Part shown: piece after piece, positions 1 through 14,991 of the stretch
Layout of the letters: each line of letters opens with the position of its first letter
How positions within the stretch are numbered: position 1 is the first letter of the stretch
Assembly: GCA_040954595.2 (NCBI GenBank)
Contig: CM082581.2
Coordinates: 11,222,001-11,286,000 of the forward strand
Direction: 5' to 3'
From: Balanoglossus misakiensis
Lineage: Eukaryota > Hemichordata
Length of the DNA: 64,000 bases
Position numbers and translations under genes: made by a program
The notes under the pieces: model-generated
The model's database searches: none
What the model was told of the DNA's origin: nothing
What the model saw: only the letters and a program-made list of their open reading frames with translations

Positions 1-3106
<3,106 letters not shown>

Positions 3107-6100
3107 CGAATGAGATGACGTTGCCATGACAACAGATTACAACACTGCTTCGTTTCTAGCGACTACAGTGTCTGGAGATTTGAAAAGACCGTTTCGCGCG
3201 CAGTGTGTCGTTGGATACTCGGATAATATCGGGTTGACCTCGGAGATCTTCGGAACTGGTCTGTATGAGAACCAGGGTGCTAAATTGATTAAGCGAAAAC
3301 TATGTGTAATATGAAAGAGAAATGATATAAGTGAAAAGATTTATATTTTGTTTCTGTCTTTAGAATTTGTACATATACCAATATGTATATCCGCAATTCT
3401 GTGTATAATTTATGATGTAAGGTAAAGAACTTCATAAGAATATTTTACTAGACAAGATTTATTATTATCATTAACATACTGACACTTTTCAGTATGAATA
3501 AGCTAGTTTTTGAAAGTTAAAGGCAAACTCAGTCTCTTTTATACAGTACGAATCGCATAATTTTGATTGATGGATTTTTATTGCGAGAACAGTGAATTTT
3601 CCTTGCTGTCATTGCTACGATAGATTCGGATTCATATTTATTTCAAATAGTCCACTCACTTCTTTTGTCACGTTGACATGCGCACAAAATACATTCGGTG
3701 TCACTTCTTTTACAGTTCACCACCAGTCAACTTTGCAGTGACATAGATGATCTTAGTTATAAAAAACTTTTACAATACTGAATAATCTTGTGTGAGACAT
3801 TATTAGTATTCAAGACGAAAAAGTTACTGTAATCTTAGAGAGTGACATTTTTGAAATGTAAGGTAACAAAATATAGGCATTCAATATATATCATACTCCT
3901 AAAAAACGTTTATATACGACGACAGATATGGTTTCCAGCTTACTGAGATAGCCGCATGTTGGCGCTGTCAGGATGACAGGCAACCTTACAACATGCTTGT
4001 AACATTTTGGACCGTGACATGTAGAAAACCTTCAAGTTGAATCGCGTAGGGATTGGAATATGTAGATACTCCCCGATAAAGTATGGCATTGGTCAGTTTA
4101 TTAATAAAATGATACATTTATTTCTTTCAGTAGTCGACATTTAACTCTAATTTATTTCTCATGGTTCAACTTACAATATTTTTTTGGCTCTGGCATGTTG
4201 TTGCACATACATGTAGTGTTTCTATATCCTGATAGATGTGCGACTTAACGCACTTGAAAGTGCGCTGTGGTGCATGTTGCCCTACATCTGCGGAGTGCGG
4301 ATGAACTTTCCACGACCTTCAAAACTCCTCGTTTTATTTTAATGTCCCACATACTGGATTTGATACACGTGCCTGGTTCATTCACCACAAAAAGGAAGCA
4401 TGGACCACTCTTCGTGATTTCCGACTCCTTAGCAAGCACGATCATGCATATTTTATATAAAGTAGCAGTAAATGCAAATATCTTAATACTAAGCGTGACC
4501 CGAGTGGAAGGTCACCTTCAAACGTTAAAATTTGATCTACGACCAAAGAATGATAAGAATGAGAGGCAATAATGGCTTTGTCGATTGATTCAACGTTTCT
4601 GGTGAATTATGACGTTGTAACCTCATCTGACCGCTCACGTTTCACAACCTTTAGCATATTGTACATGAAGCATTTACGTCAGAGTTCTACCTAGCAGACC
4701 TCGTGTGATTCCCGGCTGGCTGATCAACTGTGCTGTTGGACACTTGGATTTCCACTCTGCTCTGAACAGCTGCGTTTGAATACAATCAGGTATTGACATG
4801 TTTTTTGTTATTGCGTGGTTCATTCAACAATGATATATAGGTTGGTACAGCTACAGTTACAACAACAACAAACGCTTTCTTAATTTAATCTAATTAATAT
4901 AGCGTTGGAGGTCATGTAAATATTTCGTAGTTGGTCCCTTAAACTAACCTGTGGGCTTTTTGAAAGATTGGCCATGTGACTCTTATTCGTGTTTCTGATA
5001 TTTCATATTTACGAAGAAACTATACGTCAAGTTTATTTCAGTAGTTTCGGAGCCTTTCATACATGTCATCACTTGTATAAATGCATTCTTTTGACAATGG
5101 CTAATTTATTTTTTCAAGTGATTTTCTTTTTCAAAAACGGGTTTCGATCAATACTTGTGCATGTGTCACGCCTTTCTGTTGGTAGTTTCGTTCATAAATA
5201 CTGACTTGACAGAGTACTACAGACAAAATGATAACGTAGGTATTTGAGAAATGCTGCAATAAAGGTTCTCCAAAAAGGGCGTGTGACACTTCTTTTGGTG
5301 AGGTGACGACTTCAACAGTCGATGGAATTTCATTCACAATCGTGTCACATAAATCACACTTATTAGACGCAAGCCATGGGGATCAGCATTGCTTGGAGGA
5401 ATGTCGACATTACTTTGAGTTACGGACTTTTGGCCCAGATAACTTATAGATACAGGTTCCCATTCTATGCTACAAACTTTTTTTGTTCATCAAAATACGA
5501 CAAAATATTACGCTATTTCAGAGAAGGGAAATGCATCTCTAATGTACATAACTAGCATTAGGAATGTTTTAAAATTAGCTGGAAGTAATAGTTCCTTGAC
5601 AACACTCCCTTTCAGAGAAAGAATTTTCCGTTGGATACATTATTGGAAATGACATACACTGTTCTGGTATGCTTCACTACATACTTGAATCCACAGGTTG
5701 CTGCTCTTTTTACGCGTCAAAACTATTTCCATTCACCTATGTAAGGTGTGTCAATTTTAATTCCTTGACTCAGTCGTTCGACTCCTCTATATTCATGATA
5801 TTCGCACATCACTGCATACAAAGCATATATTTTCAGTTGGCTTCCAAACATAGCTATGTGAGCGTGGCACACATACCAGGGACACGCGAATAAATCCGTG
5901 ATACAGTGCCAATGGCTATCGATCGGCAGATTATTATCCGGCCAAAGTCGCAAGTACGGACATTTTATTTGTTGTATGCAAATCAAGAAGTACGGTGCAG
6001 AAATTGTATCTAGGGTCACGTGGCAACTTGGGTTCAGCTGATACTTACAAACGGATAATAATCTTAATAACATCCACTGGTATAATGTGTGAATGGGTAT

Positions 6101-9100
6101 ATGGTCTGCCGAATACCGTACTTTGTCATTGTTTTTCTCTCAAACGCGTGGGTCAAGATCTATATCATATGGTCAAGGCTTATCGCATAATATCTTCTAA
6201 AAGTACAATTATCAAAGATAAGGATACTACTCAGCGTATGTAGCATGCGGGCGGATCGAACAGTTGGCAGCGAACGTGGCGTATAGCGTAAAGGTCGATA
6301 TTCTTCCGGTCCCATTTGATAGAATCTTGGAAGAAGTACACTTTGGCAAGAATGCTTGGATTCAAAGTTCATGAAACTGATAAATGGAAGATGATAATGA
6401 AATATGCAAATTTTGGGGATGATTTTTGCGTTAGTACATAATTGATATTAGTGATAATACTTGCAATTGGCAAGGTTTGTATGTATGCGCAATAGCAGAA
6501 TGGTCGGAATATGGGAAGAAATATGGGAAGAAATGGACACAGTCCGTATCATCCGAGACTTGTACCATGGAAGGTAAAGTTCGTGCACATTAGTCCCAGT
6601 CACCCTGGTCTTGGCACAGGGAACATTTTGTTATCGTTGAAGGCTGTGAACTTTTGACCTGCTCAAAATCACCTGACAGTACGGCCATTCTATTGCCGGG
6701 GTTCAAGTCTTGTTTGTCAAACGGTCAGATACTACAGCTGATATTTCCCATATCAATGTAGGCTCTCACCTGTCAGTTCAGATTCCGCGTAATTCACTAA
6801 ACGCTGCCAGATCATCATGGCGCAAATGCCAACGCGAGACTTGGCGAATTCATTTCACCAACCCTGTGTACAATATCAAAGTTCCCTGCCCAGGATTTTC
6901 ATTTTCTGGATTCTTTGGCGAAATATCGCAAAATTCAATAGTATCATGGTCATTATAAAGCCCAAGAGTTCAACATGACACAGTCTCAAGTTGACACTCA
7001 GTCGACACGCGTTGGAATTTCCAAGTCAACCCAAACGACACCATGACGTCAACTTTACATTGAAATTCCAAACGTGTTTTTAACAGGTGACAGGAGCAAT
7101 GGAACAGTTCGCGAAGTTGCCATATGTTGTCTTTTCACCTGTCGTTTCCATCTTAGTATCAACAAATTTACAGAATTCTCACAACCTTCACCCCCGTTTC
7201 CCCTTGTAGGGCTAACTTTACCATAGAAAACAGTAGATTCGGACCAAACCATGGTGGTGAAGGGGTTAATTAAATACACAAAATCCACCATTTAAAGGGA
7301 ATAATGAGAACACTAATGTTAGACCGAACAACCAAAGCTCTATGATTATTGCAAAATGTAGATCCACGTTCAGGAAATATTTTGCGTTCAATTGAGCCGA
7401 CCATCACTTCAACTTTCCAAGGTGCTACGCGTGCGTATAAACCCATCATCGAGCGAGGTCACTGTACCCGGCCAGGTCTCACTGTGGTAAAGTTCAAATT
7501 AAGTTCTGTTGACTATTGCATAATGGTGCACTTTAATCTTGAAGCGTGACCTCGCTTCCTACAAAAGTATTATTATTCTGTGATTAATTCTGTGGCGATC
7601 AACAATACAAAATGTACCCTAGCCCTTTTGGCCAGCCTGTCGAGGGGCCGTTGTCATGGCGAACACGCCTATGTTCCCAAATAACCAATCACTGGATTGG
7701 TGGACTATCATTCCATCATATAAATCGTCAAAACTGCATTCAGTAGTGACAACGTCCTTTCCAACTTGTGGGTACTGCGAGGTATGATTTCTTTCATAAT
7801 ACTTTGTTCTCTGCCTCTCAAACTTTGTTCTTCCCTCTTGTCCGTCAAACTCAATGTATGAATCTCTTTATTTGTCCTGATGCAATTGTATGTGCCTTTC
7901 TTGGACCATTACCAACATAATGCACGATGTGGTGGAGAAACTTATATTAAATTTATAAGAAACTCCCCTCAACTACAAAATGTAGTTTGGGTCGTTCGCA
8001 CGTGTACGGATAGCCACGATAACTGTAGTGACCATGATATTTATTGCGTGCTTGTCTGTGGAATAGTCATGCATGGCTGGCCGCTGCCGTAAACATTCAC
8101 ATTAATTCCTTTGAATATTGTTCTCCGCACATTCAAAGTGTCTCGGCAGTCAGGCTTTTGCGTCACTACTGGTCGTAAATGGGTACTGTAACTTTCTCAC
8201 AGCGGTTGACTGTATAAAACCTCGCCGTTGTCCGAGTATGACCTTTAACTATACTAGCTACCGGCATTCTATAAGGTAGTGCGCACCGCGGGGATAGATG
8301 ACTGTCCAGCAATGCTTTCAATTTGTAAAAAACATTATTTTCATAAAATAAATAAATATAGCTACACATATCGTGGAATTATTACACTGACAGAGGGTCG
8401 ATGAGGGACACAGAAATAGTACAATATCAACTAACCAAGTCCATGATTCTGACAAAATGCACACTCCCTCTACTGAGCTTTCTTCCCAGCGATGTAAACA
8501 AGACGCTGTTTGTGCGTCACAAGGAAATCGACCCAGCCCTTGAATGCAAGATTTTCCAGGCTCTATTCTAAAAAGTTGAGGTGATTCCAGAAATGTGACG
8601 CACTTTAGGAACTTATTTATGACGTTTAAAATTCCTTTCTCCAACACGCGAAATTTTGTTGTGAGTGGTTAGTCGCTGTAAACAGTGAACAGTGTCCTTT
8701 GCTTGAACCTGTTGGACGGCCATGCACGACAACAAACCTCGCCCAAAGGGAGCGAATTACCTCATGGCATGTCAGTTTTTATTTACCCATTAGTAAAAGC
8801 AAGCGTTTCCATTTATACAGGGATTTTTCCATAATCATTCAGGCAAGGTTTCATAATGTTTATAGTGTTTGCATATTTTGAATTTAAGTACATTATACCA
8901 GACCATTGCGAGTCGTACGAAATATCATAATGAAAACTAAATAGTCATAACCAGGCCTGGAAAGAGTGTTTTCCCTCGTAAGATATTAACGCGTCTATAC
9001 ATATACTACTTTATGCTTAATCTAAAAAAAATATGCGCTTTCTAAGTATATGCCTTTACTTTCATGGTGTCGATATTTTTTCTCGCTGCTATAAGTAGCT

Positions 9101-9277
9101 TTTGCCGATTTTTTAAAGGTTGCACTTTTCAAGGTTAACATGTTCTAACTTTGTTTCTTTTGCATAATCTATTGGTAAACGTTTTTACTAGTATATTGAC
9201 ACGTTTGTTAAATTGCCCTTGGGGCGCGGTTCGAACAAAGGTTTGTAGGGCGAACATTTGACGCAGAACATCTTCGT
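3107..9277. other. Gene-poor interval between PCGF5 and CYP26
   Basis: About 6 kb with only short open frames that show no recognisable domain, codon-like conservation or paired splice structure. It begins with the PCGF5 3' UTR. A second X-box-like sequence lies at 3120-3133 (GTTGCCATGACAAC). The first clear AATAAA on the plus strand is at 4103-4108, about 1 kb after the stop, and may be the PCGF5 poly(A) signal. A 10-bp inverted repeat (TTGGAATTTC at 7010-7019 against GAAATTCCAA near 7060) is the only other structure seen. The right end presumably holds CYP26 control elements. Confidence 0.5.
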
Positions 9278-9294
9278 TGACCGTCAGTTGAACC
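9278..9294 (-). promoter_or_regulatory. Candidate DR5 retinoic-acid response element upstream of CYP26
   Basis: Read on the minus strand the bases are GGTTCA-ACTGA-CGGTCA, two RGKTCA half-sites in direct repeat with a 5-base spacer, 11 of 12 half-site positions matching. It lies about 40 bp upstream of the TATA box and about 160 bp upstream of the CYP26 start codon. Vertebrate CYP26A1 promoters carry DR5 elements close to the TATA box that make the gene inducible by retinoic acid, so placement and spacing both fit. A weaker plus-strand DR5-like match (GGTTCG-AACAA-AGGTTT) is at 9228-9244. Receptor binding itself is inferred. Confidence 0.6.
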
Positions 9295-9332
9295 CCATTT
9301 TAGCATAATTATTCCTGGAGTTAAACCCGCCT

Positions 9333-9340
9333 TATATAAA
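9333..9340 (+). promoter_or_regulatory. TATA box of CYP26
   Basis: TATATAAA lies 121 bases upstream of the CYP26 ATG. A start site about 25-30 bases downstream would give a 5' UTR of about 85-90 nt without an intron. No other good TATA box lies in the preceding few hundred bases. Confidence 0.65.
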
Positions 9341-9453
9341 GGAGCAGAAAGAGTCATTTGGTGTGAGATCCACTTGAGGCCGAGTAATCCTGTCTTACTT
9401 TTTTTCCTCTTCTTAGAATTTACCACGCAAGCAGTTTGAATTTATAGTTGAAG

Positions 9454-12400
9454 ATGCAGTTTGTGCTGGTCGGTAATATACTACCCACAGTGTTGCCACT
9501 GATTTTGCCGTGCATTTTGCTGGCATTGGCACTCAAGCTGTGGAACGTCTACAATGAGAATACACGAGATGTGAACTGCCCGGCTCCTCTACCTGAAGGC
9601 AGCATGGGTTGGCCGTTTATTGGAGAAACTATTCAGTTTGTGCTGCAGGTAAGATAATATTTTGCCATCTTGAACGTGCTCTGTCTCTAATGAATAGTAC
9701 GTAGCTACGCCAACACAAGGTAGAAGGTATGCAGACAACTGAAGAAAGATTATGAACTCGTCGTCGTCTATTCATTTTCCGAGCAGAAAATCTTAAGGCT
9801 TTACATAATCATAATGCGGAGTCTTTTTGTTGCCAGTTTTGTGTTTTGCTAGTAGTCATACTTAATATAGGTCGAAGAAAGTACACATGAAACTTCTGCC
9901 CTTGAAATAGTTCGAATTTGAAGCTCAACTTCAATCACACTGAAGTATGCATACTGAATTACTAATGTCAAGTTCGTGTTCCGTTAATTGATACTTTATA
10001 TAGGTCGTGGAAAGTACGCGTGAAACATCTGTCCTTGACATAGTTCGATTTTGAACTTCAACTTCAATCGTACTGTAAAAAAATTGCTGTATTGGATTTT
10101 TGTTGTAGCGTTTATTTTGAGAGCGTGACGCGAAAAAATAACGAAACAGAAACAAATTCAAAATCGGTGACTGCTTAGGTTGGTAGGCTTTCTGTATCCG
10201 AGCATCAACATTTTGTCTTGTTTACAAAATTGTACTTTTTCTCGAAAGGGCGTTGACTTTTATCGCAAGAAATATGAGAAACACGGCCCCATTTTCAAGA
10301 CACACATCATTGGCAGGCCTACAGTTCGCGTGATCGGTGCGGAAAATGTACGAAAACTTTTGCAAGGGGAAGGAACCATCGTGGAACCACTCTACCCGAA
10401 GACGATTCGAAGTCTCTTGACAAGTCACTCGGAGTCTCTGCTTTTCTCTTATGGACGAGAACACGAGCGGCTTCGTAAAATTGTTTCTAAAGTGTTTCAT
10501 CGTAGCCGTTTAGCCACATATGTGCCTTTCATTCAGAAATACACGACAGAGGCTGTGTCCAGTTGGTGCATCAGCGGCGAAGTGTCTGGACAGGATGAAT
10601 GCCAAGCTCTGCTCTTTCGCATTGCTGGCAAAGTATTGTGTAACTTTGAATATGACGAAGTGGAAACCAAACATTTGTCTAAAGTTTACCAGGCCATGGT
10701 AGATAATCTTCTCTCCTTACCCATCGATATACCCGGTAGCGGATTCAATAAGGTATTTAGTTGGATCACAAACCTTATCATTTTTGTAAACGTTATAAGT
10801 TACGTTGTCATAAAATTATTATCCATTTTATTTTTTGATCAAGACTCTTTACTGAAGCCTCCTCTAGGAAAACAGAAAAAAGCAGCTTCAATCAATTTGT
10901 GTTTTAGAATGGGAGAGTAACATTGTCTTTTTATAACAGTGATGTCTGTATTCTGTAGGCACTGGCAGCTCGAAATGTTTTACACAGTAAAGTTGAAGCA
11001 AACCTACGAAAGAGGAGGGAAAGTAAATGCTACGAAAGTGAATTTGTGGATGCCCTGAGTTTAATCTCCGATAGTATGGAAGAAATGGGAAGCCCTGTCA
11101 CTTCACAGCAATTGAAAGGATTCGCCTTGGAGCTGCTTTTTGCGGGACATACAACGACAGCAACAGCGGCCACCATGATGCTGCTCTATGTCGCCCAGCA
11201 TCCCGAGGTGGCCAAGAAAACCAGCCAAGAATTGCAAGAACACAACTTGCTGAACGACGAACAACCTTTAAGCTTAGACGTCGTCTCAAAGCTCAAATAC
11301 ATCGATTGTGTTGTCAAGGAAGTCATGAGAATCACCCCTCCTGTTGGAGCCGGTTTTCGAAAAGCAATCAAAACGTTTGAACTCGAGGTGAGTGACAGAA
11401 AAAAGAGACGTCATTCGGTTTTCCTATTGAGACCAGCTTAATAAAAAACGCGTGGCTTAAGTTTCTTCAAAAACACAGTAAATATTCAATGGTAGTTGTA
11501 CAAAGTGCAGGGTTAGGAAACACGACCAAGACTAATGTGATTTTCCAACGATCAAAGCTCTACATGTAATATCCTTAATTGTGAACAAAAGCTTCCACGT
11601 TGCCGTGTCTTTGTAGTTACGCACAGTTGAATTGTGTCCAAAAACTCATTTTTCGATCTGCGTGTCGTCAGCAAAGAGGGCCATGGGAAAGGTCACCCTC
11701 ATACGTCATCACAATTCATGTTACAACACGATGTTAAAAAATTGCCTAATTTCGCAAAATATTACCAAGGGACTTTCTTGTACGTTTATTTCCGTATCTT
11801 TAAACATGATTTATATTTCTCGTTTCATATAGTTGGAGCAGTCAATTCCTATTCAGTGCCAAATCAAATCATTTCCACACACAAAACAAAGTCAGGGCAC
11901 TAACGCAGAAACTAAAAGTTAGGGTTTCACAAATTGGTTAGTCAGCTCAGCCAAACAGATATTAAATCCTAGTCTTCGACCTTTAAATGACCTTGTTGAA
12001 GGTTATCCAATTGAAAGAGCAGATGTCTTAAGAACTATAACGCACGCAACCGGACCAAACTCTTTGTTCTCCAAAGAGGTTTGACGTCACACTAAACATT
12101 CAAGAATAATGACGAAGTTGGCTTAGAGTCTAAGTTTTCTGTTTAAATCGCAGTAAAAGTCACTTGCGTTCAAATATTGAAAGGATTCCACATGGAAAGT
12201 CCAATTGTCAATAATATATAAACGTCATTGCGTGATTGAGTGGTTTTGTAACACAAACAATGGTGCATTGGTAGAAAGTCAGGGCACATGTCTCATGTTA
12301 ACCTTGTCACTCAAAAATTGAAAAAGTTTTGCAATATTGGATTGTGGTTATCTATCTTTTCATGTGATACTAGTAAGTTGACGCTGCTTTGTGTATTGAA

Positions 12401-13011
12401 GCTTATTGGAACATCGACATCATCCGGCTCACACAACTTTGTGCAGTCTCCCTAACCAGCTTGAAATTGTTTAGCACAGCGCCGCCAGTGGTAGATATAG
12501 ATTGCGGCGAGCTCGTAAGAACCTGAGATTTAGTTAAATTAGGCTAACATAATTTCGGACCTAGTCATATCGTGAAATATTTCCTCAAATATTCCGTGAT
12601 CTTACCTTACAGGGAAAACAAATTCCGGCAGGGTGGACCATAATATACAGTATACGCGAGACACAAAAATTGTCTCCGAATTTTTCCAAACCAGAGCAAT
12701 TTGATCCAGACCGATTTTTGCCGAACAGACAAGAAGATAGAAAGGGAGATCCACTTTCTTATTTTCCGTTTGGTTGGGGCGCCAGAAGCTGCCTGGGCAA
12801 GCAACTAGCTGTACTGATGCTGAAGATCATTCTCGTCGAGTTGACGAAGACGTGTCACTGGGAGTTGGTGAATCCAGACAAACTGACGGTCAAGCTACTA
12901 CCATCGCCACACGCAGCTGATGGTCTGCCTCTACGGTTTTCAAGACTGGACTGTAATGCCAACAGAATGGACGACATACGTCACAACGGAGGCGGACACA
13001 TTGCCTGTTAA
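9454..13011 (+). CDS. CYP26: Cytochrome P450 family 26, retinoic acid hydroxylase
   Basis: Microsomal haem mono-oxygenase that inactivates retinoic acid by 4-hydroxylation. Four exons (9454-9648, 10249-10752, 10959-11387, 12613-13011), all joined at codon boundaries, give 508 residues, about the usual size. A hydrophobic N-terminal anchor (residues about 5-30) precedes the proline-rich hinge (CPAPLPEGSMGWPFIGE), which is diagnostic for CYP26. Later landmarks are FGRPTVRV-like IIGRPTVRVIG, SLPIDIPGSGFNK, the I-helix AGHTTT near residue 295, the K-helix EVMR near 353-356, the FDPDRF meander, and the haem loop FPFGWGARSCLG with Cys near 436. The I-helix acid found in CYP26A1 is Thr here; CYP26B1 and C1 also lack it, so this need not mean loss of activity. 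I chose the ATG at 9454 because it opens the anchor and follows a TATA box at the right distance. The A/B/C subtype cannot be assigned. CYP120-like P450s are the nearest alternative. Confidence 0.93.
9863..10075 (+). repeat. Imperfect direct repeat in CYP26 intron 1
   Basis: Two copies of about 80 bp (9863-9942 and 9996-10075) begin with a TATAGGTCG block, share a GAAAGTAC and TGAAAC...CTTGA core, and end in CTTCAACTTCAATC. They are separated by 53 bp of unrelated sequence. This is an old local duplication within the 600-bp first intron. Confidence 0.75.
11388..12612 (+). other. CYP26 intron 3, no feature recognised
   Basis: The 1.2-kb intron between the I/K-helix exon and the haem-binding exon. 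Short open frames (for example 11632-11903) have no family resemblance and lack splice partners. The acceptor reads TTACCTTACAG before the exon at 12613. Confidence 0.6.
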
Positions 13012-13369
13012 CATCACCACATTGTTTTGATTCCGATCACTAATATGACAATGAATGACAAGCATTTTTATGTCATTTTTCTGGCATAATGTATCATATT
13101 TTTGTTGGCTACAGTTTGCCAAGTGTTACTAACAATTTCTATTTGTATTTCATATTACGATATCCTTATTCTGTAAAGTATATCTTAGATATTTTGTTCA
13201 ATCCCACAGAGCAGTTTTTTTCTGTTAATATAGGCTTATTCGCGTGCGTAAAATGCATTATTGTAATATTTACGAACTTGAATAGCTCGTTGGCTTCATT
13301 TAAAATGATTTTATGGCTTTTATTGCCATTATTTCTTCAGGTTTATATTGATAGATTTAACATTTTCTG

Positions 13370-13375
13370 AATAAA
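13370..13375 (+). terminator. CYP26 poly(A) signal
   Basis: AATAAA lies 359 bases after the CYP26 stop in AT-rich sequence. It is the first good signal downstream of the gene. Confidence 0.55.
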
Positions 13376-14803
13376 TTTCTCAGACTAATGGGACATGTAT
13401 ACTTCACACACAGCTACCGTTTGTGACGACACGGAGGAATACTTTCTGAACACATTTGTGATAACATTTCCAATCAAAATAAAATGATAGCAAATATACG
13501 TTTTGCAGTTATGTGTTGTTACCGTCAAGGCACACCACTGGTCACAACATCTCGATTTTTTGTTTTTGATCACAATTCTTGCCACATGGCCCATTGATGT
13601 ACAACGTCTACGAACAGTCTCATTTCGTAGCACTCACTCAGTACCGGGCGCAACATGCGAACCTCCGCAACATGTGGTTCCGTGAAAACGGATGTACGAG
13701 GGCAGTGTAACATGATGATTCTGTGTGACAAGAGGACTCTCAAGAAATTCTAGAAGAATACTCACAGTTGAGACGCTTGGCTCCAAGTTCTGTCACGTCG
13801 ACTCCAAATTACGGCACTTTCTTGAAAAGTCCACCGGAACATAACACACACAGACGGCTCTACAGTCACGGTACTTTACGTGGGTAAATTGACAACACAG
13901 TCAGATCCAACACTGTACGGCGTGCTCACACAAGGGGACGAAGGCAGCGAAGTGACCTGACAACACGTGACAAGAGATGAATAATTTATTAACACCTGGT
14001 CACGCAGTAAGCTACACAGCAGGTGCACCTGGTCGCGAACAACGGTAACCGTTATCGTTACATATGCAAATAATGACTAGATTTCAATCAGAGTTTGCCA
14101 AAACTTCCTTCATAACAAGTGATTCACGAAAACCGTGAGAGTTACATCGCAGGGAGATATTTAATCCACCCATAGATGGCGCAATACAGTGCAAAATACC
14201 AGTGCCATGCAATTATTGCCCGCGTCCACTTGTTGGAATGTTGTTTGAATCAAACAGCCAAACAACAACTTAAAATGTGTAAACTGTAAAGTTGAAAGGT
14301 CATGGTGACTTTGCTTCCCCGTATCCGGTTCGTGTACACACTAAATACGTATGGTTTCACACGTATACCGATATTCCATAAATAACAAATATTTAAAGTA
14401 AAAATATGTTCGGAGTGCTGTATTTACAAATTGTTGCATACGTTGCCATTCTGAGGTAAAGCCAACATGATGGGAAATCTTTGAAAATAAATGGAATATG
14501 GGGGTCTTCTTTGCATGAATTAAACGTGAAGGAATTTTCTACAACAGACTGAACCTAGACTTCGTGAACGAAGATTCCTGCAGGGCAATTACTGAAACAC
14601 TTCCACGACCGCCATGCAAATGATTACAATACACCATTTACCCATAACCCCATTCCTTCTGCCAGACTATAAATTGGCTGTATTAATTTCGCGCCACGGT
14701 TGCAGACGTCGCGGTATGTGACCTGTTTCACCCACATCCCTCCAGTGTAATCATATCGTGTAATAAAATCCAAATGCAGTTTTTAATGTAAAAGAGTTTC
14801 TGA
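13376..14803. other. Intergenic interval between convergent CYP26 and SLC16-like genes
   Basis: No coding sequence, RNA gene or clear repeat was recognised. The two flanking genes converge here. Confidence 0.5.
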
Positions 14804-14809
14804 TTTATT
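14804..14809 (-). terminator. Poly(A) signal of the SLC16-like gene
   Basis: TTTATT on the plus strand (AATAAA on the minus strand) lies about 180 bases after the stop codon at 14992-14994. Confidence 0.5.
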
Positions 14810-14991
14810 GAAATAATGACATGGGATAATATAAATAAATAAAACACTGTAAGTTTTAAAATATGCTTACGAACATTTAAAAATATAAATAAGAGTTTTA
14901 AATATCCAGTAAACGTCGAAAAGAGCTTTGGAGAAAGTAATTGATTATAAAGTCCACTGGTAAGGTCATCCGAAAGATGGTATACGCAATG

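Noticed and set aside
4245-4572. Overlapping open frames on both strands (66 and 101 codons)
   Set aside because: Neither resembles a known family and no exon structure joins them to PCGF5 or CYP26.
8318-8647. 109-codon minus-strand open frame
   Set aside because: No domain, no splice partners, and overlapping weak frames on both strands; looks like chance.
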